This document shows, piece after piece, positions 1-5,995 of a DNA stretch of 12,906 nucleotides; the stretch's first letter is position 1; each line of letters starts with the position of its first letter. The stretch spans positions 1-12,906 of the forward strand of contig JACQNW010000051.1 in NCBI GenBank assembly GCA_016202845.1, given 5' to 3'. Position numbers and translations under genes: made by a program. The DNA comes from Candidatus Aenigmatarchaeota archaeon (GTDB lineage: Archaea > Aenigmatarchaeota > Aenigmatarchaeia > GW2011-AR5). Under the pieces are notes generated by a model. That model was not told the origin of the DNA, searched no databases, and worked only from the letters and a program-made list of their open reading frames with translations.

Positions 1-1
1 A

Positions 2-67
2 AAATCAGGAAAACCCTATAGTTTTACAGGCGAAGATGCTATGAGATATGGCTGGGTCAAGCAATAA
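2..67 (+). CDS. C-terminal end of an unidentified protein (partial)
   Basis: An open frame runs in from the window edge and ends in TAA at 65-67, leaving 21 codons that read KSGKPYSFTGEDAMRYGWVKQ in two parts (KSGKPYSFTG, EDAMRYGWVKQ). The G-x-x-A-x-x-x-G-W-V pattern is loosely like the end of Clp-fold or SppA-type serine peptidases (G..A...GLV), but the piece is too short to name a family. It lies 24 bp before the metallopeptidase gene on the same strand. The frame is plausible but unproven. Confidence 0.4.
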   Translation, partial: KSGKPYSFTGEDAMRYGWVKQ

Positions 68-91
68 ATAACTTTTTAGACAATTAGTGCC

Positions 92-457
92 ATGGGCATA
101 AAATACGAACCCGCTCCTGACATTGAATCTGTTTCAAAAATCATAGCAGACAAGCTTAGCATAAATCATGATTTTTCAAGGGTACGGTTCATAAGGAGCA
201 GAGGTTCCAAATCTAGAAGAACTCTTGCCAGATGCCATGCATTGCCAAGAATCATGCAGAAAGCGCTGGATGTAAATGCCCATTATGTCATTGAAGTCAT
301 AAGCGAAAATTTTGACGAGCTTGGCAAAGAGGAAAAGATTAAGACAATAATCCATGAGCTCATGCACATACCAAAGTCCATGGGCGGGGGATTCAGGCAT
401 CACGACTATGTGTGCAGGAAGAACATCGACATCTTATACAAGAGGCTGAACGGTTAA
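92..457 (+). CDS. Small putative zinc metallopeptidase (HExxH)
   Basis: A 121-residue protein with HELMH at residues 88-92, inside the stretch KTIIHELMHIP, followed by a glycine-rich GGGFRHHD at 98-105 that can supply a third metal ligand. This arrangement is that of the small phage/archaeal putative metallopeptidase family (COG4900-like). The two histidines and the glutamate of HExxH would bind zinc and activate water. There is no signal peptide or membrane segment, so it should be cytoplasmic; the substrate is unknown. ATG at 92 is preceded by TAAATAAC at 65-72, whose spacing suits a near-leaderless transcript, and there is no good Shine-Dalgarno. Family assignment is fairly secure; function is inferred from the motif only. 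Confidence 0.8.
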   Translation: MGIKYEPAPDIESVSKIIADKLSINHDFSRVRFIRSRGSKSRRTLARCHALPRIMQKALDVNAHYVIEVISENFDELGKEEKIKTIIHELMHIPKSMGGGFRHHDYVCRKNIDILYKRLNG

Positions 458-547
458 TCTGCTTTAGGCATCCTCATTACATTTATAACATACCTGTAGT
501 TTTTAGCAAGCACATGTGCTTTTACATTTCTATGTTCTGCAAAAACT
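458..547. other. Intergenic region between convergent genes
   Basis: Lies between the metallopeptidase stop and the end of the minus-strand ORF at 548. It contains a 12-bp palindrome (AGCACATGTGCT, about 507-518) and T-rich stretches that could help end converging transcripts. No gene seen. Confidence 0.3.
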
Positions 548-748
548 TTAGGAACAAGCAAGCTTGCTGGCAGAAAGCAATGGGACTCTCAACACCCTGC
601 CCATGGCTTTTGCTACATACATGCCATTCGGGAAGCCTTTTTGCAGCGCAGCTTCCCTGTGACCGGTGTCGCCTGCGTAGAACAAATTAAGCGCTGCATC
701 CTGCTTTTCGCGCGGATAAGCTCTGAGCGCGACAAATGCGCTTGATCA
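548..748 (-). pseudogene. Small unknown ORF, start displaced by one base
   Basis: Minus-strand frame 745-548 is open for 65 codons to TAA and reads like real protein, for example AFVALRAYPREKQDAALN, HREAALQKGFPNGMYVAKAM and VLRVPLLSASKLACS. It has no start codon in frame near its beginning. An ATG overlapping the stop of the upstream zinc-ribbon gene (TAATG) sits exactly one base out of frame: reading ATG-(A)-TCA-AGC-GCA shows that removing one A gives MSSAFVALRAYPREK and so on. I therefore read this as the last gene of the eL40 operon, translationally coupled to the gene before it, with a one-base insertion at codon 2 (mutation or sequence error). Family not recognised. Chance openness of a 65-codon frame cannot be excluded. 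Confidence 0.4.
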
Positions 749-1063
749 TTATTCTTTTCCTTCTTCTGCCGGTTGGGACTTCGCTTCCCTTTTTGCCTCG
801 TCCTTCATCTTTGGCACTGTTATCTTGAAGCTGCATTTTGCGCATTTAATAGAAAAAGGCCTTTTCCATGGCTGCTCTGCATAAGCCTGGTGTTTGCATT
901 CCGGGCATGTGTATTCTACCCTGGCAACCATATCCTTGTCCACAAGCACTCTTATTTTTCCTGTAGGTTTTTTTTCAGCATTCTTTGCATCGCGCCACGT
1001 GTGGTAAACAAGCTCTTTTGGCTTGCAGTTGTGCGTTTTTATGTATTCATCTATTTTTCCCAT
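749..1063 (-). CDS. Small zinc-ribbon protein, two CxxC pairs
   Basis: 104 residues. CPEC (Cys53, Cys56) and CAKC (Cys74, Cys77) form a four-cysteine zinc ribbon about 20 residues apart. A lysine-rich N-terminal part (MGKIDEYIKTHNCKPKELVY) precedes it and the tail is Lys/Glu-rich and probably disordered. The open frame extends upstream, but that extension overlaps the preceding gene and reads poorly; ATG at 1063 lies 17 bp after the preceding stop and has a purine-rich AAGGGA upstream, so I chose it. Likely a cytoplasmic nucleic-acid or ribosome-associated protein given the eL40 operon context, but that is inference; the ribbon itself is seen directly. Confidence 0.72.
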   Translation of the reverse strand: MGKIDEYIKTHNCKPKELVYHTWRDAKNAEKKPTGKIRVLVDKDMVARVEYTCPECKHQAYAEQPWKRPFSIKCAKCSFKITVPKMKDEAKREAKSQPAEEGKE

Positions 1064-1080
1064 AAAATTCCCTTGCGGTG

Positions 1081-1353
1081 TCAATAATGCGTGTGCTGGC
1101 TTATTCTTTTTGGCTGTTCTTCCACTAAACTGTAAGCAAGCATCCTGCCCGGCTCTCCTATCCAAGAAATCGCTTTATACAAAGTTTTATTTGGTTCATT
1201 GAGCACAGGTTCATTGAGCGCGCTTATTTGACGCGGATTCATGCCATGCTTTGCATCGTAGAGCGTATTAAGAAGTTCTAATGTATTTATCCCTGCGGCA
1301 GCCATGGAAGCTGAAAGCAGGGTGTTTGCTGCAAGTTTTTCTATAAATCTCAT
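1081..1353 (-). CDS. Unknown 90-aa protein in the eL40 operon
   Basis: A 90-residue ORF with ATG at 1353, GGGG a few bases upstream, and TGA at 1081. The N-terminal third is Ala/Leu-rich (FIEKLAANTLLSASMAAAGI) and could be an amphipathic helix or weak membrane-contact segment. The middle contains NPRQISALNEPVLNEP, with a small internal NEP repeat, and the tail is basic (QPKRISQHTHY). I do not recognise the family. Same strand and close spacing (17 bp to the zinc-ribbon gene) support an operon with eL40 upstream. A 22-bp palindrome lies in its 5' region. Confidence 0.6.
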   Translation of the reverse strand: MRFIEKLAANTLLSASMAAAGINTLELLNTLYDAKHGMNPRQISALNEPVLNEPNKTLYKAISWIGEPGRMLAYSLVEEQPKRISQHTHY

Positions 1354-1369
1354 GAAATCCCCTCAGATT

Positions 1370-1391
1370 ACCCACAACTAAAGTTGTGGGT
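1370..1391. repeat. Perfect 22-bp palindrome (10-bp arms, AA centre)
   Basis: Arms ACCCACAACT (1370-1379) and AGTTGTGGGT (1382-1391) flank AA. It lies between the eL40 stop and the start of the 90-aa gene, so it would fold in the operon mRNA. No T-tract follows on the minus strand, which argues against a simple terminator. TTAC at 1368-1371 overlaps its left edge. The look is similar to subterminal hairpins of IS200/IS605 elements, but no transposase is near, so a solo element end, an mRNA processing site or an operator are all possible. Confidence 0.6.
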
Positions 1392-1433
1392 TTCTTGTGG
1401 ATGTCTTTCAAAATTCCTGTCTTCATATGGCCT

Positions 1434-1616
1434 TTATTTCATTCCTCTTCGTTCTTTTGCCTTGAGGCGAAGTTTTTTTGATCCGCAGTGCCTGCATTTT
1501 ACTTTTCCTTTCTTTACCTTGTCAGGCTGCGCGCGCATCTTAGCATTGCACTTGACGCATATGAACATGTTCTCGAACAATCTCTTTGCTGTCGGTTCTG
1601 CTATTTTCTTTCCCAT
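1434..1616 (-). CDS. rpl40e: 50S ribosomal protein eL40 (L40e)
   Basis: 60 residues, the usual size for archaeal L40e. Cys20-x2-Cys23 (CVKC) and Cys41-x2-Cys44 (CRHC) form the zinc ribbon, and the basic C-terminus LRLKAKERRG is the family signature. It is a structural protein of the large ribosomal subunit without the ubiquitin fusion found in eukaryotes. ATG at 1616 is preceded on the minus strand by GAAAGGGG as a Shine-Dalgarno, which is also the 3' arm of a hairpin at 1624-1642, so folding there could hide the ribosome binding site. It appears to be the first gene of an operon running down to 548. Confidence 0.9.
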   Translation of the reverse strand: MGKKIAEPTAKRLFENMFICVKCNAKMRAQPDKVKKGKVKCRHCGSKKLRLKAKERRGMK

Positions 1617-1623
1617 TAAAACC

Positions 1624-1642
1624 CCTTTCTTACGAAGAAAGG
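1624..1642 (-). repeat. Hairpin covering the eL40 ribosome binding site
   Basis: Arms CCTTTCTT and AAGAAAGG (8 bp) with a 3-nt loop, directly upstream of the eL40 start. The 3' arm on the minus strand contributes the GAAAGGGG Shine-Dalgarno. Hairpins of nearly the same sequence recur on the same strand in both introns of the tRNA at 11589-11854. Confidence 0.6.
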
Positions 1643-1832
1643 TTCTTTAATCTTCCAAAGAAATGGTGTGATCTTAGAAGCCTAACTTCAGTATTATCAA
1701 ACAAATTTAATGCCAAAGGTATAAAAAGGCGAATTAAGGCGTCTGCTCTATTTCTGTGCTTGCTATAAGTCATAAAGATAATAAAATTAAACCTGCTGCA
1801 ATATATTATCGCCTTGAACGTATAAAAAGATA

Positions 1833-2138
1833 TCATGCCGCCCTGATAGATTCTGACGGCGGAATGCTCCGGCCTGTTACAGAATATGCCTGTGATACCA
1901 CTGTTGCTATTCCAACATAACTAGGCACCCTTTCAAGTTCTTTTTGGTTTCTGACAACTATGGATAATCCAACATCGAGTATGCCTTCGGCTTCATGCTA
2001 GGCTTGTATTTCTTTGTTGCCTTTTTGTACAATGGCGCTTAGAGCAGAATAATTCAAACCCGGATATTGGCCTGCAGACGGTATGTGAAATCTGTAAGTT
2101 GAACCGCCATGGATTATTTCCAGAACCTGCATCAGCAT
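1833..2138 (-). pseudogene. Unknown ORF interrupted by one in-frame TAG
   Basis: Minus-strand ATG at 2138 opens 46 codons, including HGGSTYRFHIPSAGQYPGLN, then TAG at 2000-1998, and the same frame continues for 54 more codons, including DVGLSIVVRNQKELERVPSY and VGIATVVSQAYSVTG, to TGA at 1835-1833. Both halves read like protein, giving about 101 codons with a single nonsense codon. TTTTTAATA around 2157-2166 is placed as a leaderless box A for this ATG. The gene follows htpX by about 30 bp. TAG recoding is unlikely because the intact GNAT gene at 5990-6490 uses TAG as its stop. Family not recognised. Best reading: a recent nonsense mutation or a sequence error. Confidence 0.5.
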
Positions 2139-2168
2139 AAAATAATATCATGGAAAGAGTATTAAAAA

Positions 2169-2990
2169 TTACTTTTTCATAGCCCTTAGTATTTTTACCC
2201 TGCTTTCTGTACTTGGGTGAGTGCTAAAAAGGCCTGTTAATGCGCCTGCCCTGAACGGGTTTATTATGAACAAGTGCGCTGTAGAAGAATTGCCTGCTAT
2301 AGGCATGGATTTTGCAGAGGCGCTTATCTTTTCCAGTGCGTCTGCCAGCTTAAGCGGATCTGCCATCATAGCGCCTGTCTTGTCTGCACCGTATTCACGG
2401 CTTCTTGATACTGCAAGTTGAATCAACATAGCAGCAAATGGCGCAAGTATGAAAAGAAAGACAAAACTTAGCGGACTTTTTTCTTCATTGTTACTGAAAT
2501 AAAACGCATAAGCCAGCCACGAAATCGCCCCGGCTATCGTTGCTGCCATTGTTGAAACTAATGTATCGCGGTTTTTGATATGGGACATCTCATGCGCCAA
2601 GACACCCTCTATTTCCTCGTCTGTAAGCGTATCCATCAACCCCTTGGTTACTGCAACAGCGGAGTGTTTTGGGCTGCGCCCGGTGGCAAAAGCATTTGGC
2701 ACTTTCATGTCAACTATGTAAAGAGGCGGTACAGGGATTTCTGCTTTTTTTGCAATTTTTTCAATAATCGCCTGGATTTTTTTGTTCTCGTACTTCTTTG
2801 CCTTGTAAAGCTTCAGCACGAAAGAGTCAGAATACCAGTATGAGACAAAATTCAGCAGCAGAGCTAGCACAAGAGCTATTGTTGCGCCGGCTATTCCTGC
2901 AAATATGTAGCCGACGAGAAGAAAAATTGCAGTGAGCGTTCCTAACAGCAGAGCAGTTCGTAAAATTGCCATAATAATAGCAGATAACAT
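2169..2990 (-). CDS. htpX: HtpX-type membrane zinc protease (M48 family)
   Basis: 273 residues, normal for archaeal HtpX. Two N-terminal membrane segments (about 8-29 and 31-50) precede the protease domain. HEMSH at 133-137 gives the zinc ligands His133 and His137 and catalytic Glu134; SREYGAD at 197-203 supplies the third ligand Glu199. VPNAFATG (98-104) and the late HPST (258-261) are further M48B signatures. Two more hydrophobic stretches (about 145-165 and 175-193) complete the membrane topology. HtpX degrades misfolded membrane proteins, with the active site on the cytoplasmic side. A second ATG at 2972 is an alternative start; TATA-like sequences at about 3001-3025 do not decide between them. 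Confidence 0.93.
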   Translation of the reverse strand: MLSAIIMAILRTALLLGTLTAIFLLVGYIFAGIAGATIALVLALLLNFVSYWYSDSFVLKLYKAKKYENKKIQAIIEKIAKKAEIPVPPLYIVDMKVPNAFATGRSPKHSAVAVTKGLMDTLTDEEIEGVLAHEMSHIKNRDTLVSTMAATIAGAISWLAYAFYFSNNEEKSPLSFVFLFILAPFAAMLIQLAVSRSREYGADKTGAMMADPLKLADALEKISASAKSMPIAGNSSTAHLFIINPFRAGALTGLFSTHPSTESRVKILRAMKK

Positions 2991-3074
2991 TAATTTTTGA
3001 ACTTATTTAATGTTATTTCCATATAGCAAACTCATTGGAAAAGTTCAATTATCAATGAGATTTTCTATAAGACC

Positions 3075-3623
3075 TCAATCTATCAGCAATTTCTTGTATT
3101 TTTCAGACCAGTCTATCTTTCCTGTAGCGTATTTAATTCTTTGCTTAGGATTTTTCATCAATTTGACAATCAAAGCTGCTATGGCTTTTGGGGTTTTCTT
3201 GCTCGAATCTATTTCTATAATTTCTTTTTTTCCATGCTTTTCAATTGCTTCTGCGACAATAATATCCAGCATCTCTGCCTCGATGTTTTCCCTTATCTTT
3301 GCACCAGACCATTTTCTTTTTTGCAATCTCTTTTCAAGCACAACAGGATTTGTGCGCAGGACAATAACTATTTCTGAATCTAATAAATGGGCCAAATGAC
3401 CTTCAAGCAAGATGGGAAAATTTTCATCCTTTACTGCGTCTTTTACTGCCCCCTGTAAAAGCTTTGGATCCACGACCAATGATTTTCTTTTCTTGTCATA
3501 CATGAATGGCAGCTTTCTGGCAACAGTCTTCAGGTCTATTATGCTGGCATTCAACTGCCTGGAAAGCTCTTTAGCTACTGCTGTTTTCCCCGTGCCGGGT
3601 GTGCCTGAAATTGAGATTAACAT
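3075..3623 (-). CDS. AK6/Fap7-type adenylate kinase family protein
   Basis: 182 residues with a P-loop at the very N-terminus (GTPGTGKT, 7-14), the nucleotide-binding mark of the family. KWSGAKIRENIEAEMLDIIV matches the LID-like region of AK6 (R-x-x-x-x-KIxENxEAE), and the C-terminus ends with TGKIDWSEKY, which is typical of archaeal AK6/Fap7 proteins. These enzymes convert ATP and AMP to two ADP, and in archaea and eukaryotes they also act in the final maturation of the small ribosomal subunit; the second role is known for the family, not shown here. ATG at 3623 is 25 nt from the centre of the palindromic TATA box shared with the aldo/keto reductase, so it is probably leaderless. Confidence 0.88.
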   Translation of the reverse strand: MLISISGTPGTGKTAVAKELSRQLNASIIDLKTVARKLPFMYDKKRKSLVVDPKLLQGAVKDAVKDENFPILLEGHLAHLLDSEIVIVLRTNPVVLEKRLQKRKWSGAKIRENIEAEMLDIIVAEAIEKHGKKEIIEIDSSKKTPKAIAALIVKLMKNPKQRIKYATGKIDWSEKYKKLLID

Positions 3624-3643
3624 GGTAATAATTGCTTAGCTGC

Positions 3644-3653
3644 TTTTATAAAA
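3644..3653. promoter_or_regulatory. Palindromic TATA box serving two divergent genes
   Basis: TTTTATAAAA is a perfect palindrome. Its centre is about 25.5 nt from the minus-strand ATG at 3623 and about 26.5 nt from the plus-strand ATG at 3675, which is the archaeal TATA-to-start distance in both directions. Both transcripts would be leaderless. No second TATA box is visible in the 51-bp gap. Confidence 0.75.
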
Positions 3654-3674
3654 TCTAATGGACAACTTACGCCA

Positions 3675-4601
3675 ATGAAATACAGGGAAATAAAAAATAT
3701 CAAGGTCAGTGAAATCGGGATGGGCTGCTGGGCTATCGGTGGCAACCAGTTTGGCAATTCTTACGGTCATACAGATGATGTGGAAAGCCTGAAGGCTGTG
3801 AAGAAAGCGTTAGAACTTGGGTGTAATTTTTTTGACACGGCCGATGTATATGGCCATGGGCACAGCGAAGAGCTGCTTGGATTGGCGTTAGGAAGAGTAA
3901 GAGAAAAAGTCATAATTGCAACAAAAGTCGGAGGAGCTTACATGTACAATGATTCCAGATGGGGACATGTAAATTTTTCTCCCGAATACATAGAATTTGC
4001 GCTTGAGCAGAGCTTGCGAAGGCTTAAGACAAATTACATTGACATTTATCAGCTGCACAATCCTTCGCTGAAGATGATCAAAGAAGGGGAAGTTTTCAAG
4101 CCCCTCAGGAAATTGCAGAAAGAAGGAAAAATAAAGCTGGTAGGCGTTTCTGTGCACAGCTTGGACGAAGGAGTCGCTGCTTTGGAACATGCAGATGTTA
4201 TCCAGTGTGTATTCAACATGATCGATCCAAGAAATTATGAACTACTGGAAAGCGCAAAAAGAATGGGCATAGGAATTATAGTCAGAGAGCCTTTGGCAAA
4301 CGGATTCCTTTCCGGGAAGTTTGACAAAGAAAGCAAGTTCGAGCAAGGGGATATACGGAGCAGGATGCCATCGCAGTACGTAGAAGAACTCACCGCCCTG
4401 GTCGAAGAGATAGAAGACAGATTTAAATCAAGACTGTCGTCTGTGACTTTGTCTCAGATAGCTCTTCGCTATATATTGATGTTTGATTCTGTTTCAACTG
4501 TAATACCCGGCGCAAAGACAGAGTGGCAAGTTGAACAAAACATGAAAGCTTCTGGCATTGCTCCTTTGACAGAACAAGAGATGGCCATACTTGGAAGCTG
4601 A
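3675..4601 (+). CDS. Aldo/keto reductase
   Basis: 308 residues, full length for the family. The N-terminal strand GMGCWAIGG and a TIM-barrel layout are seen, with the catalytic tetrad Asp54 and Tyr59 (NFFDTADVYGHGHSE), Lys84 (IATKVGG) and His128 (IYQLHNP). The C-terminal IPGAKTEWQVEQN is the NADP phosphate-binding region of this class. It would reduce an aldehyde or ketone with NAD(P)H in the cytoplasm; the substrate cannot be told from sequence. The start is fixed by the leaderless promoter shared with the adenylate kinase. TGA at 4599-4601 ends the gene. Confidence 0.93.
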   Translation: MKYREIKNIKVSEIGMGCWAIGGNQFGNSYGHTDDVESLKAVKKALELGCNFFDTADVYGHGHSEELLGLALGRVREKVIIATKVGGAYMYNDSRWGHVNFSPEYIEFALEQSLRRLKTNYIDIYQLHNPSLKMIKEGEVFKPLRKLQKEGKIKLVGVSVHSLDEGVAALEHADVIQCVFNMIDPRNYELLESAKRMGIGIIVREPLANGFLSGKFDKESKFEQGDIRSRMPSQYVEELTALVEEIEDRFKSRLSSVTLSQIALRYILMFDSVSTVIPGAKTEWQVEQNMKASGIAPLTEQEMAILGS

Positions 4602-4624
4602 TAGTTGGTTAGCAGGCAGTCGGC

Positions 4625-4632
4625 TTTAAATA
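4625..4632 (+). promoter_or_regulatory. Box A for the frameshifted gene
   Basis: TTTAAATA is centred about 27 nt before ATG 4656, implying a leaderless or near-leaderless transcript. This supports 4656, not the longer frame beginning at 4605, as the start. Confidence 0.6.
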
Positions 4633-4655
4633 TCTTTACACTACTTGTTAGTGAT

Positions 4656-5377
4656 ATGAATGCCAGTGAATTTATCGAAAGCGTGTCAGGCGTTGTGACA
4701 GTCGCGTTAGATAGCATGTTTCACTGGGAGGAAAACGGCAATAGCATAACATCTGCTTCTTATATTGGGGAAAACACTGCCTGGGTTATTGAGGATATAA
4801 GAAAAAAAGAGTTGGCAAGTGGGAGAGAGCGCTCAAACGCGCTATCAAACAAGACGAAGCTGAAAGAGGCCGTCCGCTTGGTAGCGAGTTTGCAAGTAAT
4901 GTTTACCGTGCCGCGGCTTATATCGACCCTTATGAGCCGCGCGTGGAGCCTCTTGACAGATGCGGCTTTAGGATTGAAATAAAAAACCATGTTTCAGGCT
5001 TATTCCCTGTTGCCATGGAATTTGGAGTCGAATACAAGACATATGGTCAAGATATACCCAAAGAGCTTGAGGCGCCGCTTGGCCATAGCTATACAATGCA
5101 GGACGTTGTTAAATATTTAGACAAGCTTGTTGAAAGCGGTGAAAGAAGTCGTGTTGAAGGGTTTATTTCAGCGTGGCAGTATGCCCTTTCAGGCAAACTG
5201 GGAAATTTGGCGCATTCTGACGATGTTGTTTTTGAAGGGATGGATAGGGTCACTCATTTGCCTGAAAGTCGGCAAGGTTCTCCAGCTTTGCCAAAAAATT
5301 TTACATTGGCTGTTGCTATTGGCGACAGGCCTGACTGTGCTGCGTATAAAATTGTCAGGGCATATTTCAACTTATAA
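4656..5377 (+). CDS. Unknown 240-aa protein, needs a -1 frameshift at A7
   Basis: From ATG 4656 the first frame codes 51 residues, ending TAWVIEDIRKK at a run of seven A (4802-4808). After it, that frame stays open by chance but reads poorly, while the -1 frame, which has a stop just before the run and no ATG afterwards, reads as good protein to TAA at 5375-5377: RVGKWERALKRAIKQ, YRAAAYIDPYEPRVEPLDRC, VSGLFPVAMEFGVEYKTYGQ, FTLAVAIGDRPDCAAYKIV. Joined at A-AAA-AAA-G the product is 240 residues. One added A would also restore the frame, so a mutation or homopolymer sequence error is as good an explanation as programmed frameshifting. No signal peptide or known motif; family not recognised. A 5-bp hairpin (AGCGC/GCGCT, 4828-4843) lies about 20 nt downstream. 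Confidence 0.6.
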
Positions 5378-5378
5378 A
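5371..5378 (+). promoter_or_regulatory. Box A before the HEPN remnant
   Basis: CTTATAAA overlaps the stop of the preceding gene and is centred about 29 nt before ATG 5404, suggesting that the remnant may still be transcribed with almost no leader. Confidence 0.45.
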
Positions 5379-5403
5379 AATGCCTGCATCATAATTATCA
5401 GCA

Positions 5404-5533
5404 TGAAAGAGGAAACCAAAAGATGGCTGGCTCAGGCAGAAAAAGACCACGCTATGGTATTAAAGAAAAAGTTTCTGATTTTCTAAAAATTTCCAAGGAG
5501 GTATTAAAATGGGCGGAAGAAACTCTATCATAG
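5404..5533 (+). pseudogene. HEPN-domain protein remnant with internal deletion
   Basis: ATG 5404 opens MKEETKRWLAQAEKD, the typical N-terminal helix of HEPN toxins of HEPN-MNT pairs, but the frame stops after 27 codons. In another frame the same stretch continues GIKEKVSDFLKISKEVLKWA and ends EETLS with TAG at 5531-5533, which resembles the C-terminal helix of the same family. Both ends therefore survive and roughly the middle two thirds of a normal ~130-residue HEPN protein, including the RxxxxH-type active site region, is missing with a frame change. It would be inactive. The partner nucleotidyltransferase remnant overlaps its 3' end. The identification rests on family recall of short segments. 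Confidence 0.55.
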
Positions 5534-5691
5534 ATAAGCTAAGAATGTTCAAAAAAAATGTCAGCAAAGATGACTATTGGAGTCTAAGATATCCGGTTGA
5601 TTTTCTCTGCTATTCGCCTGACGAATTTGAAAAGCAACGAAAAAAAATAACTATAGTTAAGCAAGTTGTCGATGAAGGAATAGAAATATAG
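5509..5691 (+). pseudogene. MNT-type nucleotidyltransferase, C-terminal remnant
   Basis: A 60-codon ORF. LRYPVDFLCYSPDEFEKQRK and VVDEGIEI match the end of minimal nucleotidyltransferase (MNT) domains, where the strand YPVDLL carries the last acidic residue and P-x-EF and the ending EGIEI/L are common. The GSxARG motif and the DxD pair that define the active site are absent, so the N-terminal half is lost. A strong Shine-Dalgarno (AAGGAGGT, 5495-5502) sits 6 nt before ATG 5509, but the same bases encode KEV of the HEPN remnant, so this may be chance. In intact pairs the MNT protein AMPylates and silences the HEPN RNase. The stop is TAG. Confidence 0.6.
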
Positions 5692-5694
5692 ATA

Positions 5695-5784
5695 GTACCT
5701 CCGAAAGTAGGGTTAAAGCCAACGTATTACAACCCATTCTATGTGCATTGCAAAGCCGTTATGTTTCCACTTTCGGAGGGGTAC
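5695..5784. repeat. Long-range inverted repeat, possible structured RNA
   Basis: GTACC+TCCGAAAGT at 5695-5708 pairs with ACTTTCGGA+GG+GGTAC at 5769-5784: 14 bp with a 2-nt bulge. Inside, GGGTT (5710-5714) pairs with AACCC (5731-5735). It begins just after the MNT remnant stop and runs into the fragment at 5741-5995. It may be a terminator, an RNA element or the scar of a small insertion; nothing known is matched. Confidence 0.5.
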
Positions 5785-5995
5785 TCATAGAGGACTGGAA
5801 CATGTGGGGTTTTTTATCGGTGATGAGTTGGCAAAATTCAAAGAAACACATAAAAATATGCTGACAGGAGAAAAGAAGCTCAGCCATGACGCACCTGCTT
5901 TTGTGGCATTTGAAAATGGAAAGACTGCCAAGTTCTACTCCAAACCACTCAGGGAAATTGTCAAGCTGCAAGGATGGAGTTTTGAAAAGCTATAG
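5741..5995 (+). pseudogene. C-terminal fragment, possibly VOC/YecM-like
   Basis: The open frame from 5741 has an unlikely start inside the inverted repeat, but from about residue 17 it reads as conserved protein: RGLEHVGFFIGDELAKFKET, AFVAFENGKTAKFYSK, PLREIVKLQGW. The pattern HV-F-I-GD, with a later K-FY and L-IV, resembles the last module of VOC-superfamily or YecM-like proteins, where EH and the later tyrosine region form part of the metal site. Such proteins are about twice as long, so the N-terminal half is missing. It ends in TAG at 5993-5995, back to back with the TAG of the convergent GNAT gene. Probably a decayed gene; a short functional protein cannot be excluded. Confidence 0.45.

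Noticed and set aside
412..690. Plus-strand 92-codon frame
   Set aside because: It overlaps the metallopeptidase end and the protein-like minus-strand ORF and has unnatural composition.
749..1165. Longer start for the zinc-ribbon protein
   Set aside because: The extension overlaps the upstream gene by about 85 bp and reads poorly; ATG 1063 fits the operon spacing.
1998..2000. In-frame TAG as a pyrrolysine codon
   Set aside because: The intact GNAT gene at 5990-6490 ends with TAG, and no pyl genes are visible, so TAG is an ordinary stop here.
5495..5511. Perfect Shine-Dalgarno as proof of a functional 60-aa gene
   Set aside because: The same bases encode conserved-looking residues of the HEPN remnant, and the MNT piece lacks its active site, so it is listed as a remnant.
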